A stretch of 64,000 bases of DNA from Cymodocea nodosa (Eukaryota > Streptophyta > Magnoliopsida > Alismatales > Cymodoceaceae), in NCBI GenBank assembly GCA_036874045.1, contig CM072339.1, positions 11,477,501-11,541,500 on the forward strand, in the 5' to 3' direction. Positions 42,014-52,120 of this stretch are shown one piece after another; position 1 is the first letter of the stretch; the number at the start of each line of letters is the position of its first letter. Under the pieces are notes generated by a model. It saw only the letters and a program-made list of their open reading frames with translations, made no database searches and was not told the origin of the DNA. The position numbers and the translations under genes are program-made.

Positions 42014-42976
42014 GTTAGCATTATAAACTTAAAGTTATTATTATTGCACATGATAAATACTTTATTTTTTAAAACATTTATTTACTGGTTCGTTAAGTTA
42101 TCAATAACACAATGAAGTTAGTTTGTTGAGTTAATTGTAACACCACAAAGTTCATTCGTTGAGTTAGCATAACATTACAGACTTAGTTGTTGAGTTAGCT
42201 ACAATACATGTCATGTGATTTGGCACATGATAAACTCGTTAAGTTAGATACGTTAAGTTATAAATCTACTTGTTTTACTTGTTTAGTTAACATTACACAA
42301 TGATTTGTTATTACACTTGATGCAAAATTTTGGATGAGAAAGTTGATTTTGTAGGAAATTTTTCAGAGATCTAGGATTGATGATTAAAGAAAATTCGAAG
42401 AGGAAAATGTGAGTCAGAACATGTGTATTTCGATGAAGGAAAAAGAGAAGATGTGAAGAGTGGAAAACTGATTGTGGTTAAACATAGAGGATATGCATGA
42501 AATGAATATACAATATAAAAGGCATATATTTTCAAGGGTCAAAACACCTCTCTAGGGAAAAACCCTCAGATAAAAGAAAATTCGATGAAGAAGAGAAAGT
42601 CAGATATATGTCATTGAAGAATCAAAAGAAAGCAAATTTGGTGAAGTAGAGAAAGTCAGATATTTGTTACTGAAGAATTGCAGAAGAAGAAGAAGAAAAA
42701 GAAAAATCTCAAATAAGGAGAAATGTTTTAAATTTTGCAAATTAGTTTTCTCTATTTGTAGTTATGAAATTAATTAGATGAAATATGATATCGTTATATA
42801 ATTGCATCTACAATTTCTAAGGAGAATTCAATTGTATATTGTAATTGAAACCTTGAATAAAATGATTTGATTAAAATAGTGTCTCGACTTGTTTTTTATT
42901 TTGAAGTTTTCAATTATTCTTAAAAATATTGAAAAACACAATTCACCCCCCTCTTGTGTAGCCATTCGATCCTACA

Positions 42977-43088
42977 TAAGTATTGAAGCTTTAAATAATA
43001 TACGACAAGTTAAGTTCTTTGTCATTTAAACTATTGGTTAATAATATGAATAACTGGTTGAATATGTTTCCTCCTAGAACATTGGCTA
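42977..43088. other. Short flank between copia B and D1
   Basis: 112 bases starting with the candidate TSD copy TAAGT. The first bases (TAAGTATTGAAGCTTT) could alternatively be a decayed copia primer site (TTGGTATCAGAGC-like, about 5 of 16 mismatches). Nothing else is recognised. Confidence 0.4.
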
Positions 43089-43393
43089 TGTTATGTGAAG
43101 AGAAGTGCGGAAAGGGAGAAGCTTGGACTCGTGGAGAAGAAAGAAGAAGGCAAAGGAGAAAAACGTGTGAAGCAAATGCAAAAACACCAAGGTTTAACGT
43201 GGTTCCCCAATTGGGTACGTCCACGGATGGAGCTCAACTGATTGATTCTTTCTAGGTGATCACAAAGGGATATAAGATTCACCATCATTCAAAAGCACAC
43301 GTTGGGGTCTACTTATAACATTTGTGTATCCCAAGTGGCCAAGGTCAAAACTACCCCTATGTGTAACAAACTAATTCAAGACACATAATAACA
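43089..43393 (-). repeat. 3' LTR of copia D1
   Basis: 305 bp; + strand start TGTTATGTGAAGAG, end CACATAATAACA. It matches the solo LTR at 8024-8329. Next to it on the right, ATCTCCACCTTGCCTT is the reverse complement of an AAGGTGGAGAT polypurine tract, so this is the 3' LTR of a minus-strand element. Confidence 0.9.
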
Positions 43394-45060
43394 ATCTCCA
43401 CCTTGCCTTGAATTACAAACTCCACCTAGAACCAAACAAATTTCTATCTCAAAAGACCCGAAGGGTCAACTATAAGCAAACACATTAAGTAAGTCTAAGC
43501 AATGCTTAAACTTGCTTTCAAGATCGCCTTTCGTAAACATATTGGTTGGATTGTACTGTGTGTTGATCTTCAAAATCTTCACGCGATCTTCTATTCTAAG
43601 AATGTGATAACAAACATCAATGTGCTTTGTCCTGTCATAAAACACATTGTCCTTCGTTAAGCTAATGGCACTGAGATTGTCATAGAAAATTTCTACATTA
43701 TCATATCATAGACCAAAGTCTCCAAGTAACCCCTTCAGCCAAATACCTTCTTTTGCAGCTTCTGTCATCACCATATACTCAGCCTCTATGGTGGATAAAG
43801 ATACAATAGGCTATAGAGTAGATTTCCAACTAATAATGGAATCTGCCAATGTGAAGACATATCCTATTAAGGATCTACGCTGATCAACATCACTTGCAAA
43901 ATTTGAATCAGAATATCCAGCATACTACAGTTATGTTTAACACCATAAATCAGTCTTACATCAGACGTGCCCTTCGAGTACCTAAAGATCCTTTTCACAG
44001 CCTGCTAATGACTCTTCCCTGTATTCGACATAAACTTGCTTACAATACTAAGAGGGTAAGCAAGATCAGGGCGAGTACAAACCATGGCATACATAAGATT
44101 GCCAACTACCTGTGAATATGGAACTTTCTTCATGTACTCCTTTTCAGATTGCGTCTAAGGTGTCATAGCAACTGATAATCATAGGTTCTTATCATAGGGT
44201 GTTCCAATGGCCTTGCTTGAAGTCATGCCAAACTTGCTCAAAATCTTTAGAACATAACTGTGCTGATGGAGAAATAATCTTCTAATGTTCTTGTCACGAT
44301 AAATCTCCATCCTAAGGATTTTACCTGCCAGTCCTAAATCCTTCATTGCAAATTTAAATTTCAATGTGTCTTTCAAAACCTATATTTCATTGACATCTTT
44401 GGCTGCAATCAAAATGTCATACACATACAAGAGCAAGTAAACAAATTCTTCTTTAATTTGTTTAATATAGACACATGAATCAAAACTACTTCTAACAAAA
44501 CCAACATCAGTGATAAAAGAATCAAATCTTTTATACCACTGCCTAGGAGACTGTTTCAGCCCATACAAAGATTTCTGCAGCTTACAAACAAGGTCTAATC
44601 TACCTCTTTCTACAAAACCTGTTGGTTGTTCCATCCAGATGTCCTCATCTAAATCACCATGCAAGAAAGCTGTTTTCACATACAACTATTCAAGTTCTAA
44701 ATCCTTTACTGCAACAATTGCCAAAAGGACGAGAATGGAGGTGTGTCTAACTACTAGAGCAAAGACTTCATTGAAGTCCACACCCTCCTTTTGTGAAAAC
44801 CCTTTTGCTACCAATCTTGCCTTGTATTGTATTCCAAGGTTGCCCTATGTTCTTGATTTCCTTTTGAACACCCATTTGCAACCAACAACATTCCTGTCCT
44901 TGGGACATTTTACCAACTCCCAAGTCCTATTCTTATGCAAAGATTGTAGTTCTTCTTGCATAGCTCCCAACCAATGTACGGCTTCTGGTCCGCTAATGGC
45001 AGCATCAAAACTAAGTGGGTCAGCATCCTCTACCTCACTAGCTACCTAAAGGGCAAAAGC
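43394..45060 (-). pseudogene. pol: copia D1 reverse transcriptase and RNase H
   Basis: RNase H (about 43450-44178) is recognisable but heavily broken. RT pieces: 44179-44376 (KFAMKDLGLAGKILRMEIYR, KILSKFGMTSSKAIGTPYD), 44380-44685 ([42 protein letters not shown]) and about 44690-45049. In the catalytic box the sequence reads LLYVYDILIA: the first Asp of YVDD is replaced by Tyr, so RT would be inactive even without the stops. This is a short-LTR copia lineage distinct from A/B/C. Confidence 0.87.
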
Positions 45061-45918
45061 GACCATATATTGTAGCCATACCTCTATGGAGGGTGAACAT
45101 CCCTCCTAGGACGATCTCTGGCAACACACCTTGGACGTGTGTCCTCAACAAATTCATCTCCTCGATCATCTTCTAAAATCAAACGTTGATCTATACCAAC
45201 AGGAACAGACTAATTAGATATCAATGGTTGATTCAAATCAAGCTCCACTTGCTCAGGAGTACTAGGTGGATCCAAAATTGTTGGCTTTTCTTTCTTATGT
45301 ATCAAAGAAACCTCATCAAAGGTAACATCCCTGCTATGAATGACCTTTCTTATTTCTTTATCATATATTCTATATCCTTTTACTCCCATTCCATATCCCA
45401 CAAAGATGTCTTCCTTGGCACGCGACTCTAATTTACCATAATTCACATGGTAATACGCAAGACATCCAAATACTTTAAATTTGGAGTAGTTAGCCGCTTT
45501 ATCCATCCATACTTCATAAGGGATCTTGTTGCCAATTGCATTAGATGGCGACCTATTCACCAAATAGGAGGTTGTGTTAACAGCTTCATCCTAAAAACAT
45601 TTTTCTAGCCCAGCATGAGAGAGCATACACCTAGCTCTCTCCAACAACGTCCTATTAAGATGTTCTGCAACTCCATTATGTTGTGGAGTTCTCTTGACAA
45701 TATAATGCCTAGTTATGCCTGCATCTTTGCAAAAAATGTCAAATTCATTTGAGCAAAATTCTAATCTATTATCTGTTCTCAAGTATTTTACTTTCCTCCC
45801 TACTTGGATTTCAACAATAGTCTTCTACTATTTAAAGTTCTTGAAGGCCTCACTCTTATGTTTCATAACGAAAACCCAAGTCATATGACTAAAGTCATTA
45901 ACAATGGAGAGAAAATAC
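45061..45918 (-). pseudogene. pol: copia D1 integrase
   Basis: 45782-45591 reads RTDNRLEFCSNEFDIFCKDAG (second catalytic Asp; the usual Gly is Arg) and HNGVAEHLNRTLLERARCML (catalytic Glu, usual ERLNR changed to EHLNR). 45563-45210 carries SNAIGNKIPYEVWMDK, FKVFGCLAYYHVNYGKL and VGYGMGVKGYRIYDKE. Stops lie between the parts. It closely parallels the better preserved D2 copy at 47948-49276. Confidence 0.87.
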
Positions 45919-46650
45919 TTAGAACTTGCTAAAGAGGGTTGTTAAGATGGTCCCCAACAATCTGCATGGACATAATCCAACTTCCCCTTGATAGAATGTT
46001 TTGCTCTTCCAAAAGGAAACACATTTCTGTTTCCCATAGATACAATGCCTGCATAAATCAATATCTGTAAAGATATGACCATCTAACCTGCCAAGTGTGC
46101 TGAGCTTCTGCATTCCCTTCAGACCCAAATGTCCTAACCTAGAATGCCAAATAGCTGGCATAGACTGTTGATCACTTATTGTCGCAGTTGCTGATCCAAT
46201 GATAGGTTTGCCTTGAAGAATGTATAAAGGTCCATCCTTGATTCCCTTCATCACTACTAGGGAACCTTTCAAAACGTGAAGTTTACCTCCTCCACCTGAA
46301 AAACTGAAACCTTTCTGATTAAGAGCCATTAGTGAAATAAGGCTCTTGCCCAACCTTGGCACATGCCAAACATCCTCTAAGACTTTGACTGTCCCATCAT
46401 GCATCCTGAATCTAACAGATCCAACACTTGTTCTGTCACAAACATCATTATCTGCTAAAGTGACCTGTCCACCATCTACTTCCTTATATGTATGAAAATA
46501 TTCTCTATTGGGAGTCATATGATGTGATGCACCAAAATCCATAATCCAACTTTGATTAGAGTAGACACTACAACATACAATAAAGGAGAAATCACAGTCA
46601 GACTCTGAGTCTCCATTTCCAACGACTATTGTATTTCCCTTAGTTTTCAT
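45919..46650 (-). pseudogene. pol: copia D1 protease and pre-integrase
   Basis: 243 open codons: SWIMDFGASHHMTPNREYF has the protease site changed from D-S/L-G to D-F-G. It is followed by VLEDVWHVPRLGKSLISLMA and the pre-integrase AIWHSRLGHLGLKGMQKL with CRHCIYGKQKCVSF. The end is frameshifted relative to integrase. Confidence 0.87.
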
Positions 46651-47153
46651 TTTAGGGCAATTTACCTTCCAATTCCCCTTTTCCTTGCAATAATTGCAAG
46701 TGTCCTTGGAAATTCTACCTCTGGACTTACTTCTGCCTCTGTACCTATTGTCTCTTCTACTCTACTGTCCTCTAGACTCTGAATGATGCACTATCAAACC
46801 TGATTCACCAACATCATTGCTACCATGTGTAGCCAAATGTCTCAATTCTCGAGAATGAAGACTTGATCTTACCTCCTACAGGGTAATAGAATATTTGCCA
46901 ACCACAAAAGATTGCACAAAATTCTCAAAGGAGAGAGGGAGAGATACCAATAAGATGAGAGCAGCATCCTCATCTTCCATAGTAACACCAATGTTCCTCA
47001 GCTCCATGAGAATGGTGTTGAGTTGATCCAAATGTTGCTTCAATGGTGTACCTTCCTTCATTCTGAGAGAGAATAGCCTTTGCTTCAACAACAGCTTATT
47101 CGTGAGAGACTTAGTCATATATAGAGATTCTAATTTATTCCAAAGACCCAAAT
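46651..47153 (-). pseudogene. gag: copia D1 gag, truncated at its N-terminus
   Basis: 47151-46876 reads GLWNKLESLYMTKSLTNKLL, then LKQHLDQLNTILMELRNIG and LVSLPLSFENFVQS, the middle of a copia gag. 46875-46651 holds the basic region and a zinc-knuckle-like CNYCKEKGNW segment. The first ~90 residues, leader and 5' LTR are missing: at 47154 the sequence passes into a piece of A-type LTR. Confidence 0.85.
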
Positions 47154-47231
47154 GTTAGGTATTTAATTTTGATGATATATGTTTTATTAACGTTTTTAAA
47201 TAAGTCTACATAATATTCTTTAAGTATATTT
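47154..47231 (+). repeat. 78-bp start of an A-type LTR
   Basis: Starts exactly at the LTR terminus, TGTTAGGTATTTAATTTTGA, and follows LTR A (compare 1637-1715, including the CTAAGTATATTTC variant). It lies between D1 gag and D2 RNase H. The clean TG end suggests an insertion into D1 whose remainder was lost when D2 or a deletion removed it. Confidence 0.8.
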
Positions 47232-47947
47232 CCTTTTAACTACTTTCCAATGTTCCCTGCCTGGATTGGACATGAACCTACTAACAACACTCAAAGGATA
47301 TGCTAGATCAGGCCTAGTGCATACCATAGCATACATAAGACTTCCAACTGCCTGTGCATAAGGAACTCGCTGCATATCAAGCTTTTCAGAATTAGTTTGT
47401 GGACACATCGCAGTTAACAATTTGACATTTCTGTCATAAGGTGTGCTAATGGCTTTGCATGAAGCCATACCAAATCTGCTAAGGATCTTCTCAATATACT
47501 TTTGTTGATTCAAAAACAGCTTACCAAAATTTCTTTCACGCCTAATCTCCATTCCAAGAATTTGCTAGTTGGACCAAGATCCTTCATATCAAATTTTGAT
47601 TTTAATGTGTTCTTCAGCTTTTGTATCACTTTGATATTCTTCGCAACTATAAGAATATCATCAACATACAATAACAAATAAACATGTGTACTCTTATCAA
47701 GAGTTTTAACATATACACATGAATCATAGTTGCTGCGTCTAAAACCAACTTTAACTATAAAGGCATCAAACCTTTTGTATCATTGTCGTGGTGACTATTT
47801 AAGTCCATACAAGGACTTATTTAATTTGCACACCCAATCAGATTTACCTTTCACCACAAACCCTGTTGGTTGTTCCATCCAAATATTTTCTTCCAACTCA
47901 CCATGCAAGAAGGTCGTCTTTACATCTAGTTGTTCTAATTCTAAATT
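47232..47947 (-). pseudogene. pol: copia D2 reverse transcriptase C-terminal part and RNase H start
   Basis: 47552-47232 reads KIEN-type YIEKILSRFGMASCKAISTP, SEKLDMQRVPYAQAVGSLMY and RPDLAYPLSVVSRFMSNPGR, then stops in RNase H. The stretch 47560-47947 is broken but holds an intact catalytic LLYVDDILIVA (about 47650-47680, reversed), YGLK-like residues and a WMEQPTGF segment. Confidence 0.85.
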
Positions 47948-49276
47948 CTATGCTGCAGCAATGGATAACAAAATTCTAATAGATGTATGACGTACAATAG
48001 GAGCAAATACCTCATTGAAGTCAACTCCTTCTCCCTGTGAATAACCTTTGGCGACTAATCTTGCCTTGTGCTGCACACGTGTGTTGCCTTGAGTCCCAAT
48101 CTTCTTCTTAGAGACCCATTTGCAACCAACAATATTTGTGTTCTTTAGACGTTTCACCAGTTCCCAAGTCTTGTTCTTATGGAGAGATTGGAGTTCCTCC
48201 TCCATAGCAGACATCCAAAGACTAGCTTCTGAATCTTTTATTGTAGCTTCATATGTAGGTGGATCAATAGAATCCTCCACCTCAACTACTACTTGTAAGG
48301 CAAAAGCAACCAAACTGTCATAGCCATATCTAATTGGAGGTCTAACGTCTCTTCTAGGACAATCTTTGCCAATGGTTCTTGGTGGTGGTTGCTCCACCTC
48401 TTCCTCCTCAACTTCATTTTCCTGAGTTTCAGATGAGATTTCTTTAATTTCCACTTGATCAGTGATAGGCGGCTGGTGTGCGTCATCTATCTCCATCTGT
48501 TTAGGAAGGGTGTGCTCAATTTTTGGTGTTTCACCTGCTAGTTTATCTGTTGCCTGCAAAAGAGAATTCTCATCAAAAGTAATATCACGACCATATATTA
48601 CTTTATGAGACTCAATATCATATATCATGTATCCCTTTACACCAATACCATAGCCCACAAATATGCCTTTCTTGGCACATGGTTCCAGCTTGCCATTGTT
48701 CACATGATAGTAAGCTGGACACCCGAAAATTCTGAACTTTGAATAACTAGCAGATCTTTTCAACCATACCTCAAGAGGTATCTTCTCATCTAAGGCACTA
48801 GAAGGGGACCTATTCACTAGATAGGAAGCTATGTTAACAGCCTCTGCCCAAAACTTCTTGCTCAAACCTGCATGAGACAATATACAACGTGCCTTTTCTA
48901 GGAGTGTTCTGTTCAATCTTTCAGCCACTCCATTTTGTTGAGGGGTATACCTGACAGTGTTATGCCATGTAATGCCTTCATCTTTACAAAAGTTATCAAA
49001 TTCTTGAGAACAAAACTCAAGACCATTATCAGTTCTAAGATATTTTACCTTTTTGTCTGTTTGGTTTTCTACCTGCTTCTTCCAATGCTTGAAGCAAGAT
49101 GAAACTTCACTTTTGTGTGTCAAAAAGAAAACCCAGTTCATCCTTGTATGACAGTCAATGATAGAAAGAAAATATCTGGAACCTGTAATAGAAGGCTGAC
49201 ATGAAGGCCCCCAACAATCAACATGAATATAATCAAGAACTCCCTTGGAGCTATGCTGACTGCGTGCAAATGACAC
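47948..49276 (-). CDS. pol: copia D2 integrase and RT N-terminus (442 open codons)
   Basis: Longest intact copia frame in the window. HVDCWGPSCQPSITGS and LSIIDCHTRMNWVFFL carry the first catalytic Asp (usual DDYSR is DCHTR), YLRTDNGLEFCSQEFDNFC the second, and QNGVAERLNRTLLEKARCIL the Glu. Then come EVWLKRSASYSKFRIFG and VGYGIGVKGYMIYD, an acidic linker, and the RT start (HKNKTWELVKR, CKWVSKKK, HKARLVAKGYSQGEGVDF, FAPIVRHTSIRILLSIA). It is an internal piece of a polyprotein, so the apparent start at 49276 is arbitrary. Confidence 0.92.
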   Translation of the reverse strand: MSFARSQHSSKGVLDYIHVDCWGPSCQPSITGSRYFLSIIDCHTRMNWVFFLTHKSEVSSCFKHWKKQVENQTDKKVKYLRTDNGLEFCSQEFDNFCKDEGITWHNTVRYTPQQNGVAERLNRTLLEKARCILSHAGLSKKFWAEAVNIASYLVNRSPSSALDEKIPLEVWLKRSASYSKFRIFGCPAYYHVNNGKLEPCAKKGIFVGYGIGVKGYMIYDIESHKVIYGRDITFDENSLLQATDKLAGETPKIEHTLPKQMEIDDAHQPPITDQVEIKEISSETQENEVEEEEVEQPPPRTIGKDCPRRDVRPPIRYGYDSLVAFALQVVVEVEDSIDPPTYEATIKDSEASLWMSAMEEELQSLHKNKTWELVKRLKNTNIVGCKWVSKKKIGTQGNTRVQHKARLVAKGYSQGEGVDFNEVFAPIVRHTSIRILLSIAAA

Positions 49277-49899
49277 TCTTTTCTGTTTGCCAAAGACTCA
49301 ATGCTTGCACATGTCAATACAAGCAACCTTTTGCCCATCAAACTTGCCCAAACTACTCAATTTTTGCATTCCTTTTTGCCCCAAATGACCCATCCTTGAG
49401 TGCCACATGACAGAAAAATCTTGCTGATTAGATATAGCTGATGTAGCTACGCCAACAATTAGAGTGCCCTACAAAATGTATAAGGGACTAGATTGGTTCC
49501 CTTCATAACAACTAATGAGCCTTTTAGTATGCTGATCTTCCCCTCACCACCTATATATCTATAACCCTTAGCATCAAGGGCCATCAATGAGATCAGACTT
49601 TTTCCAAGCTTTGGGACGTGCCAAACATCCTCCAGAATTCTAACTGTGCCATCATGTAGTTTAAATTTTATAGTGCCCACACCAACTCTAGAACACACAT
49701 CATCATTGGCCAAAGTCACTTGACCACCCTCCACCTGCTCGTAGGTGTCAAAATACTCCCTAGTAGGAGTCATATGATGTGAAGCTCCTAAGTCCATAAT
49801 CCACTGATCATAAAAATAGGCACTGCAACAAATTCTAAGAGAAAAGTCATCACCTAACGTAGAACTAGTTTCTACCACAGCAGCCTTTCCTTTGTTCAT
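49277..49899 (-). pseudogene. pol: copia D2 protease and pre-integrase
   Basis: 49899-49459 reads YDQWIMDLGASHHMTPTREY (protease site D-L-G), GTIKFKLHDGTVRILEDVWH and VPKLGKSLISLMALDAKGY. A frameshift near 49480 leads into the pre-integrase stretch at 49450-49280, with CHSRMGHLGQKGMQKL-like and CIDMCKH-like pieces. Confidence 0.87.
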
Positions 49900-50640
49900 A
49901 AACTTGGGACAATGTGATTTCCAATGTCCTTTCTCCTTACAGTAATGGCAAGTATCCCTAGAGTACTTGCCATTCGACTTGCTTCTACTTCTATTCTTCC
50001 CTCCACCTTGTCTCTAGCTTCTTCCCTTATTCTCTTGTTGTTGAGCTGAGAGGCCAACACCACTTGCCTCATTTCTACCATGCACCATGTGCTTGAGCTC
50101 CCTAGAATGAAGGTTGAACCTCACTTCTTCTAGTGTAATTGAATCTCTTCCAACTACACAAGACTGAACAAAGTTTTCATAACTCAATGGGAGTGAACAA
50201 AGCAAGATAAGAGCTGCATCTTCATCTTCTATGATTACTCCAATATTCTTTTGTTCCATCAGAATAGCATTTAGCTGATCTAAATGCTGCTTAAGAGGTA
50301 CACCTTCTATCATCTTTAAAGAGAACAGTCTCTGCTTTAACAACAATTTGTTTGTTAAAGACTTAGTCATATACAATTACTCAAGTTTCTGCCAAAGACC
50401 TAACGAGGTAGATTCATCAGCAACTTCTATTATAACTTCATCAGACAAACACAACAAGATGGTGGAGTGAGCTTTCTCCTCCTGCAATTCAAACTCTGGC
50501 GAATTTCTGTTCAGAGTAGTTTCCTTATTTAAAGGAGCCCAAATACCTTATTGATTTAGAAGTGCTTTCATCTTAATTTGCCATAAGCTGAAGCTATTCT
50601 TACCATTAAACTTTTCTATCTTCAACCCTAAAGTATTCAT
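49900..50640 (-). pseudogene. gag: copia D2 gag
   Basis: Start at 50640: MNTLGLKIEKFNGKNSFSLW, then a stop, and the frame resumes with YMTKSLTNKLLLKQRLFSLK, LKQHLDQLNAILMEQKNIG and LCSLPLSYENFVQS. The zinc knuckle CHYCKEKGHWKSHC (C-X2-C-X4-H-X4-C) is intact at about 49910-49955. Three stops split it. In-frame codons upstream of 50640 in the leader lack gag similarity, so I prefer the Met at 50640. Confidence 0.87.
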
Positions 50641-51361
50641 GTTTTCAAAACAACAAACAACCAGCAATACACATGAGATACAATGTGTTTTCAACAAACA
50701 CAATTCTACGGCAAGATACACAATAGCAAGCAATATCTCAACAACAATATACTACTGAAACTACTGATTTCAATGAAATGCAATCAGCTACAAGCCAAGC
50801 ACACTACTTAGCACAAAATAGTAGCAAATACTCGCACAATCCAAGCACAAAACCTCAATCACAAAATGCCCAAAATCCGACAATCAAAGAGTCACTCGTC
50901 TAGAAAACTACTGTGCCCTAGCCAGATGCCTCCTGTTGTATCTCTCTGAATACAAAACTTTTGACCACGAAATTTTAAAGGAAAGAAGTTCAGGAAGTTT
51001 ACTACACATCATAAAAATTTGATATGCAACGGAGCACGGACGAGGAAGGAACACGACTTGGCGTCGGAGTGTACAGACTAGTGCCGGCGACGACGGTAGT
51101 TGCGGCAATGGGGGATATCCTTGTGGAAATGGCTTGAACCTGGATCAATATCTTCGAAATTTTAAAGGAAGGAACTTCAGGAAGCTTACTAGAGGTCCTC
51201 CAAATTTGAGATGCAACAGAGCACGACTTAGCATCAGAGTGTGCAGATTGGCACCGGTGACGACGGCAGTTACAACAATGGAGAGATCCCTTGCGGAAAT
51301 AGCTTGAACCTTGATGAAACTCTTCGAAACCTCAAATGCAAACCCGGAGATGTCCAACCTA
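50641..51361 (-). other. copia D2 leader with ~187-bp tandem duplication
   Basis: Non-coding leader between primer site and gag. Two copies of a unit beginning CGAAATTTTAAAGGAA occur at 50968 and 51155, with a third partial start near 51325. The units include GACGACGG and GAGCACG landmarks. Several short frames overlap it on both strands but none is conserved between the copies. Confidence 0.75.
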
Positions 51362-51375
51362 GCTCTGATACCAGT
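51362..51375 (-). other. Primer binding site of copia D2
   Basis: The + strand reads AGCTCTGATACCAG, the reverse complement of CTGGTATCAGAGCT, the standard initiator Met-tRNA site. It lies next to the LTR start at about 51378. Confidence 0.9.
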
Positions 51376-51377
51376 TT

Positions 51378-51748
51378 TTGTGTGAAAAGATCAAACAAAC
51401 GTAGAGCATCTAGGGGTGGCGTGGAGAAGAGATCTGCGTGGAAGAGAGGATTGCGAGTGGAGAATTTGAAGAACAACAAATTTACGTGGTTCCCCAACAT
51501 GAGTACATCCACGGGTGATCAATCTATTGTGATTCTTTGCTGTATGGTTGTTGGTACAAAGAAGGGGGAGAACAAAATCAAGGGATGGTTTGGCATGACA
51601 TCCCTTGGACGTGGATGACTCCTTACATATATAGGGGCAACGGTTGGTGATACCTAAAAGACAAGTTTACCCCTGTACAAATTATCAAAGAAATGCAACC
51701 ATATTCAATGATACATACATATACTTGATGGAAGACACACGCATCACA
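51378..51748 (-). repeat. 5' LTR of copia D2
   Basis: About 371 bp; + strand start TGTGTGAAAAGATC, probable end CGCATCACA, where the accessory ORF X2 begins. It shares the TACGTGGTTCCCCAA and GTCCACGG-type motifs with the D1 LTR but is a different family. A leftward TATA box (CTATATATG reversed) lies near 51627-51635. The right boundary is set by where X2 similarity starts and is good to a few bases. Confidence 0.8.
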
Positions 51749-52120
51749 GCAACTTATGGCTTGCTGAATAGAATTCAAATCAATTGGTTTGATGTTTTTA
51801 CTTCTCAACTACAGCATATGAGTTCAAAATTATTTTATGGTGATGCTTTATGTAGAATCCTTGCAAGCCAATTGAATTTATCCGACTGACCCTCTAAAAC
51901 TAAAGGCATGAGAGCATTTAGTGTTAAAGATTTGCAAAAATTCCAGGCCATGCATAAACCTCAATAACAACAACAACAACCTGACTATACAGACCATATA
52001 CAACAACAACAAAGTTATTCAGTTCAAGTAGAACAGCAACCCCAGCAACCTCCTAACTTAGATGTAGTACTTAACAACATTAGAAATGATATTAGGCATC
52101 TAGGAGATAAAATATGTAAT
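51749..52120 (+). pseudogene. Tail of a copia accessory ORF (X2)
   Basis: Matches the C-terminal end of the B accessory ORF: YGLLNRIQINWFDVF, QLQHMSSKLFYGDAL (compare 13755-13840), then frame changes, a Gln-rich stretch (about 51960-52050) and NNIRNDIRHLGDKICN. D2 cuts it on the left and the B' LTR cuts it on the right, after the KICN codons. The remainder of this + strand element is not in the window in recognisable form. Confidence 0.82.

Larger units (their letters stand above)
888..42976 (+). mobile_element. Outer chimeric copia element (A 5' half, B 3' half) with nested insertions
   Basis: On the + strand the order is LTR A (888-3329), Met primer site, A gag and pol to 8855, B RT-RNase H (8856-10323), B 3' non-coding region, B accessory ORF (11920-14113), B tail (38672-39173) and B-type 3' LTR (39174-42976). 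The 5' LTR starts TG and the 3' LTR ends CA. TAAGT occurs immediately outside both ends (883-887 and 42977-42981). The two LTRs are related but clearly different families, so this is either a recombinant that integrated as a unit or two elements fused later. The right flank does not continue the LTR seen on the left flank, which weakens the single-integration reading. Removing C (14117-38671) and two solo LTRs restores continuity. Confidence 0.55.
39174..42976 (+). repeat. 3' LTR of copia B, split by a gypsy solo LTR
   Basis: The LTR starts TATTGAGTATTTTG (TGTTGAG in B', so the terminal G has probably mutated) directly after the purine tract and ends CATTCGATCCTACA. Excluding the insertion at 39743-42013 it is about 1.53 kb, like the reverse copy at 52121-53937. 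A terminal AATTCACCCCCCTCTTGTG precedes the end, as in LTR A. TAAGT follows at 42977-42981. Confidence 0.85.
47232..51748 (-). mobile_element. copia D2, minus strand, 3' end missing
   Basis: The 5' LTR is about 51378-51748, the primer site 51362-51375, leader 50641-51361, gag about 49900-50640, protease to pre-integrase about 49277-49899, integrase and RT start 47948-49276, and the rest of RT and part of RNase H 47232-47947. The 3' LTR and RNase H C-terminus are absent; the sequence ends at the A-type LTR scrap. D2 sits inside a + strand accessory ORF on its right side (51749). Confidence 0.82.

Noticed and set aside
43084-43088. TSD for D1 (GGCTA)
   Set aside because: No matching copy found at the other end, because the 5' end of D1 is lost at 47153.
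51241-51618. 125-codon + strand ORF across the D2 leader, primer site and LTR
   Set aside because: It spans non-coding landmarks of a minus-strand element, including the primer site, and has no known motif.
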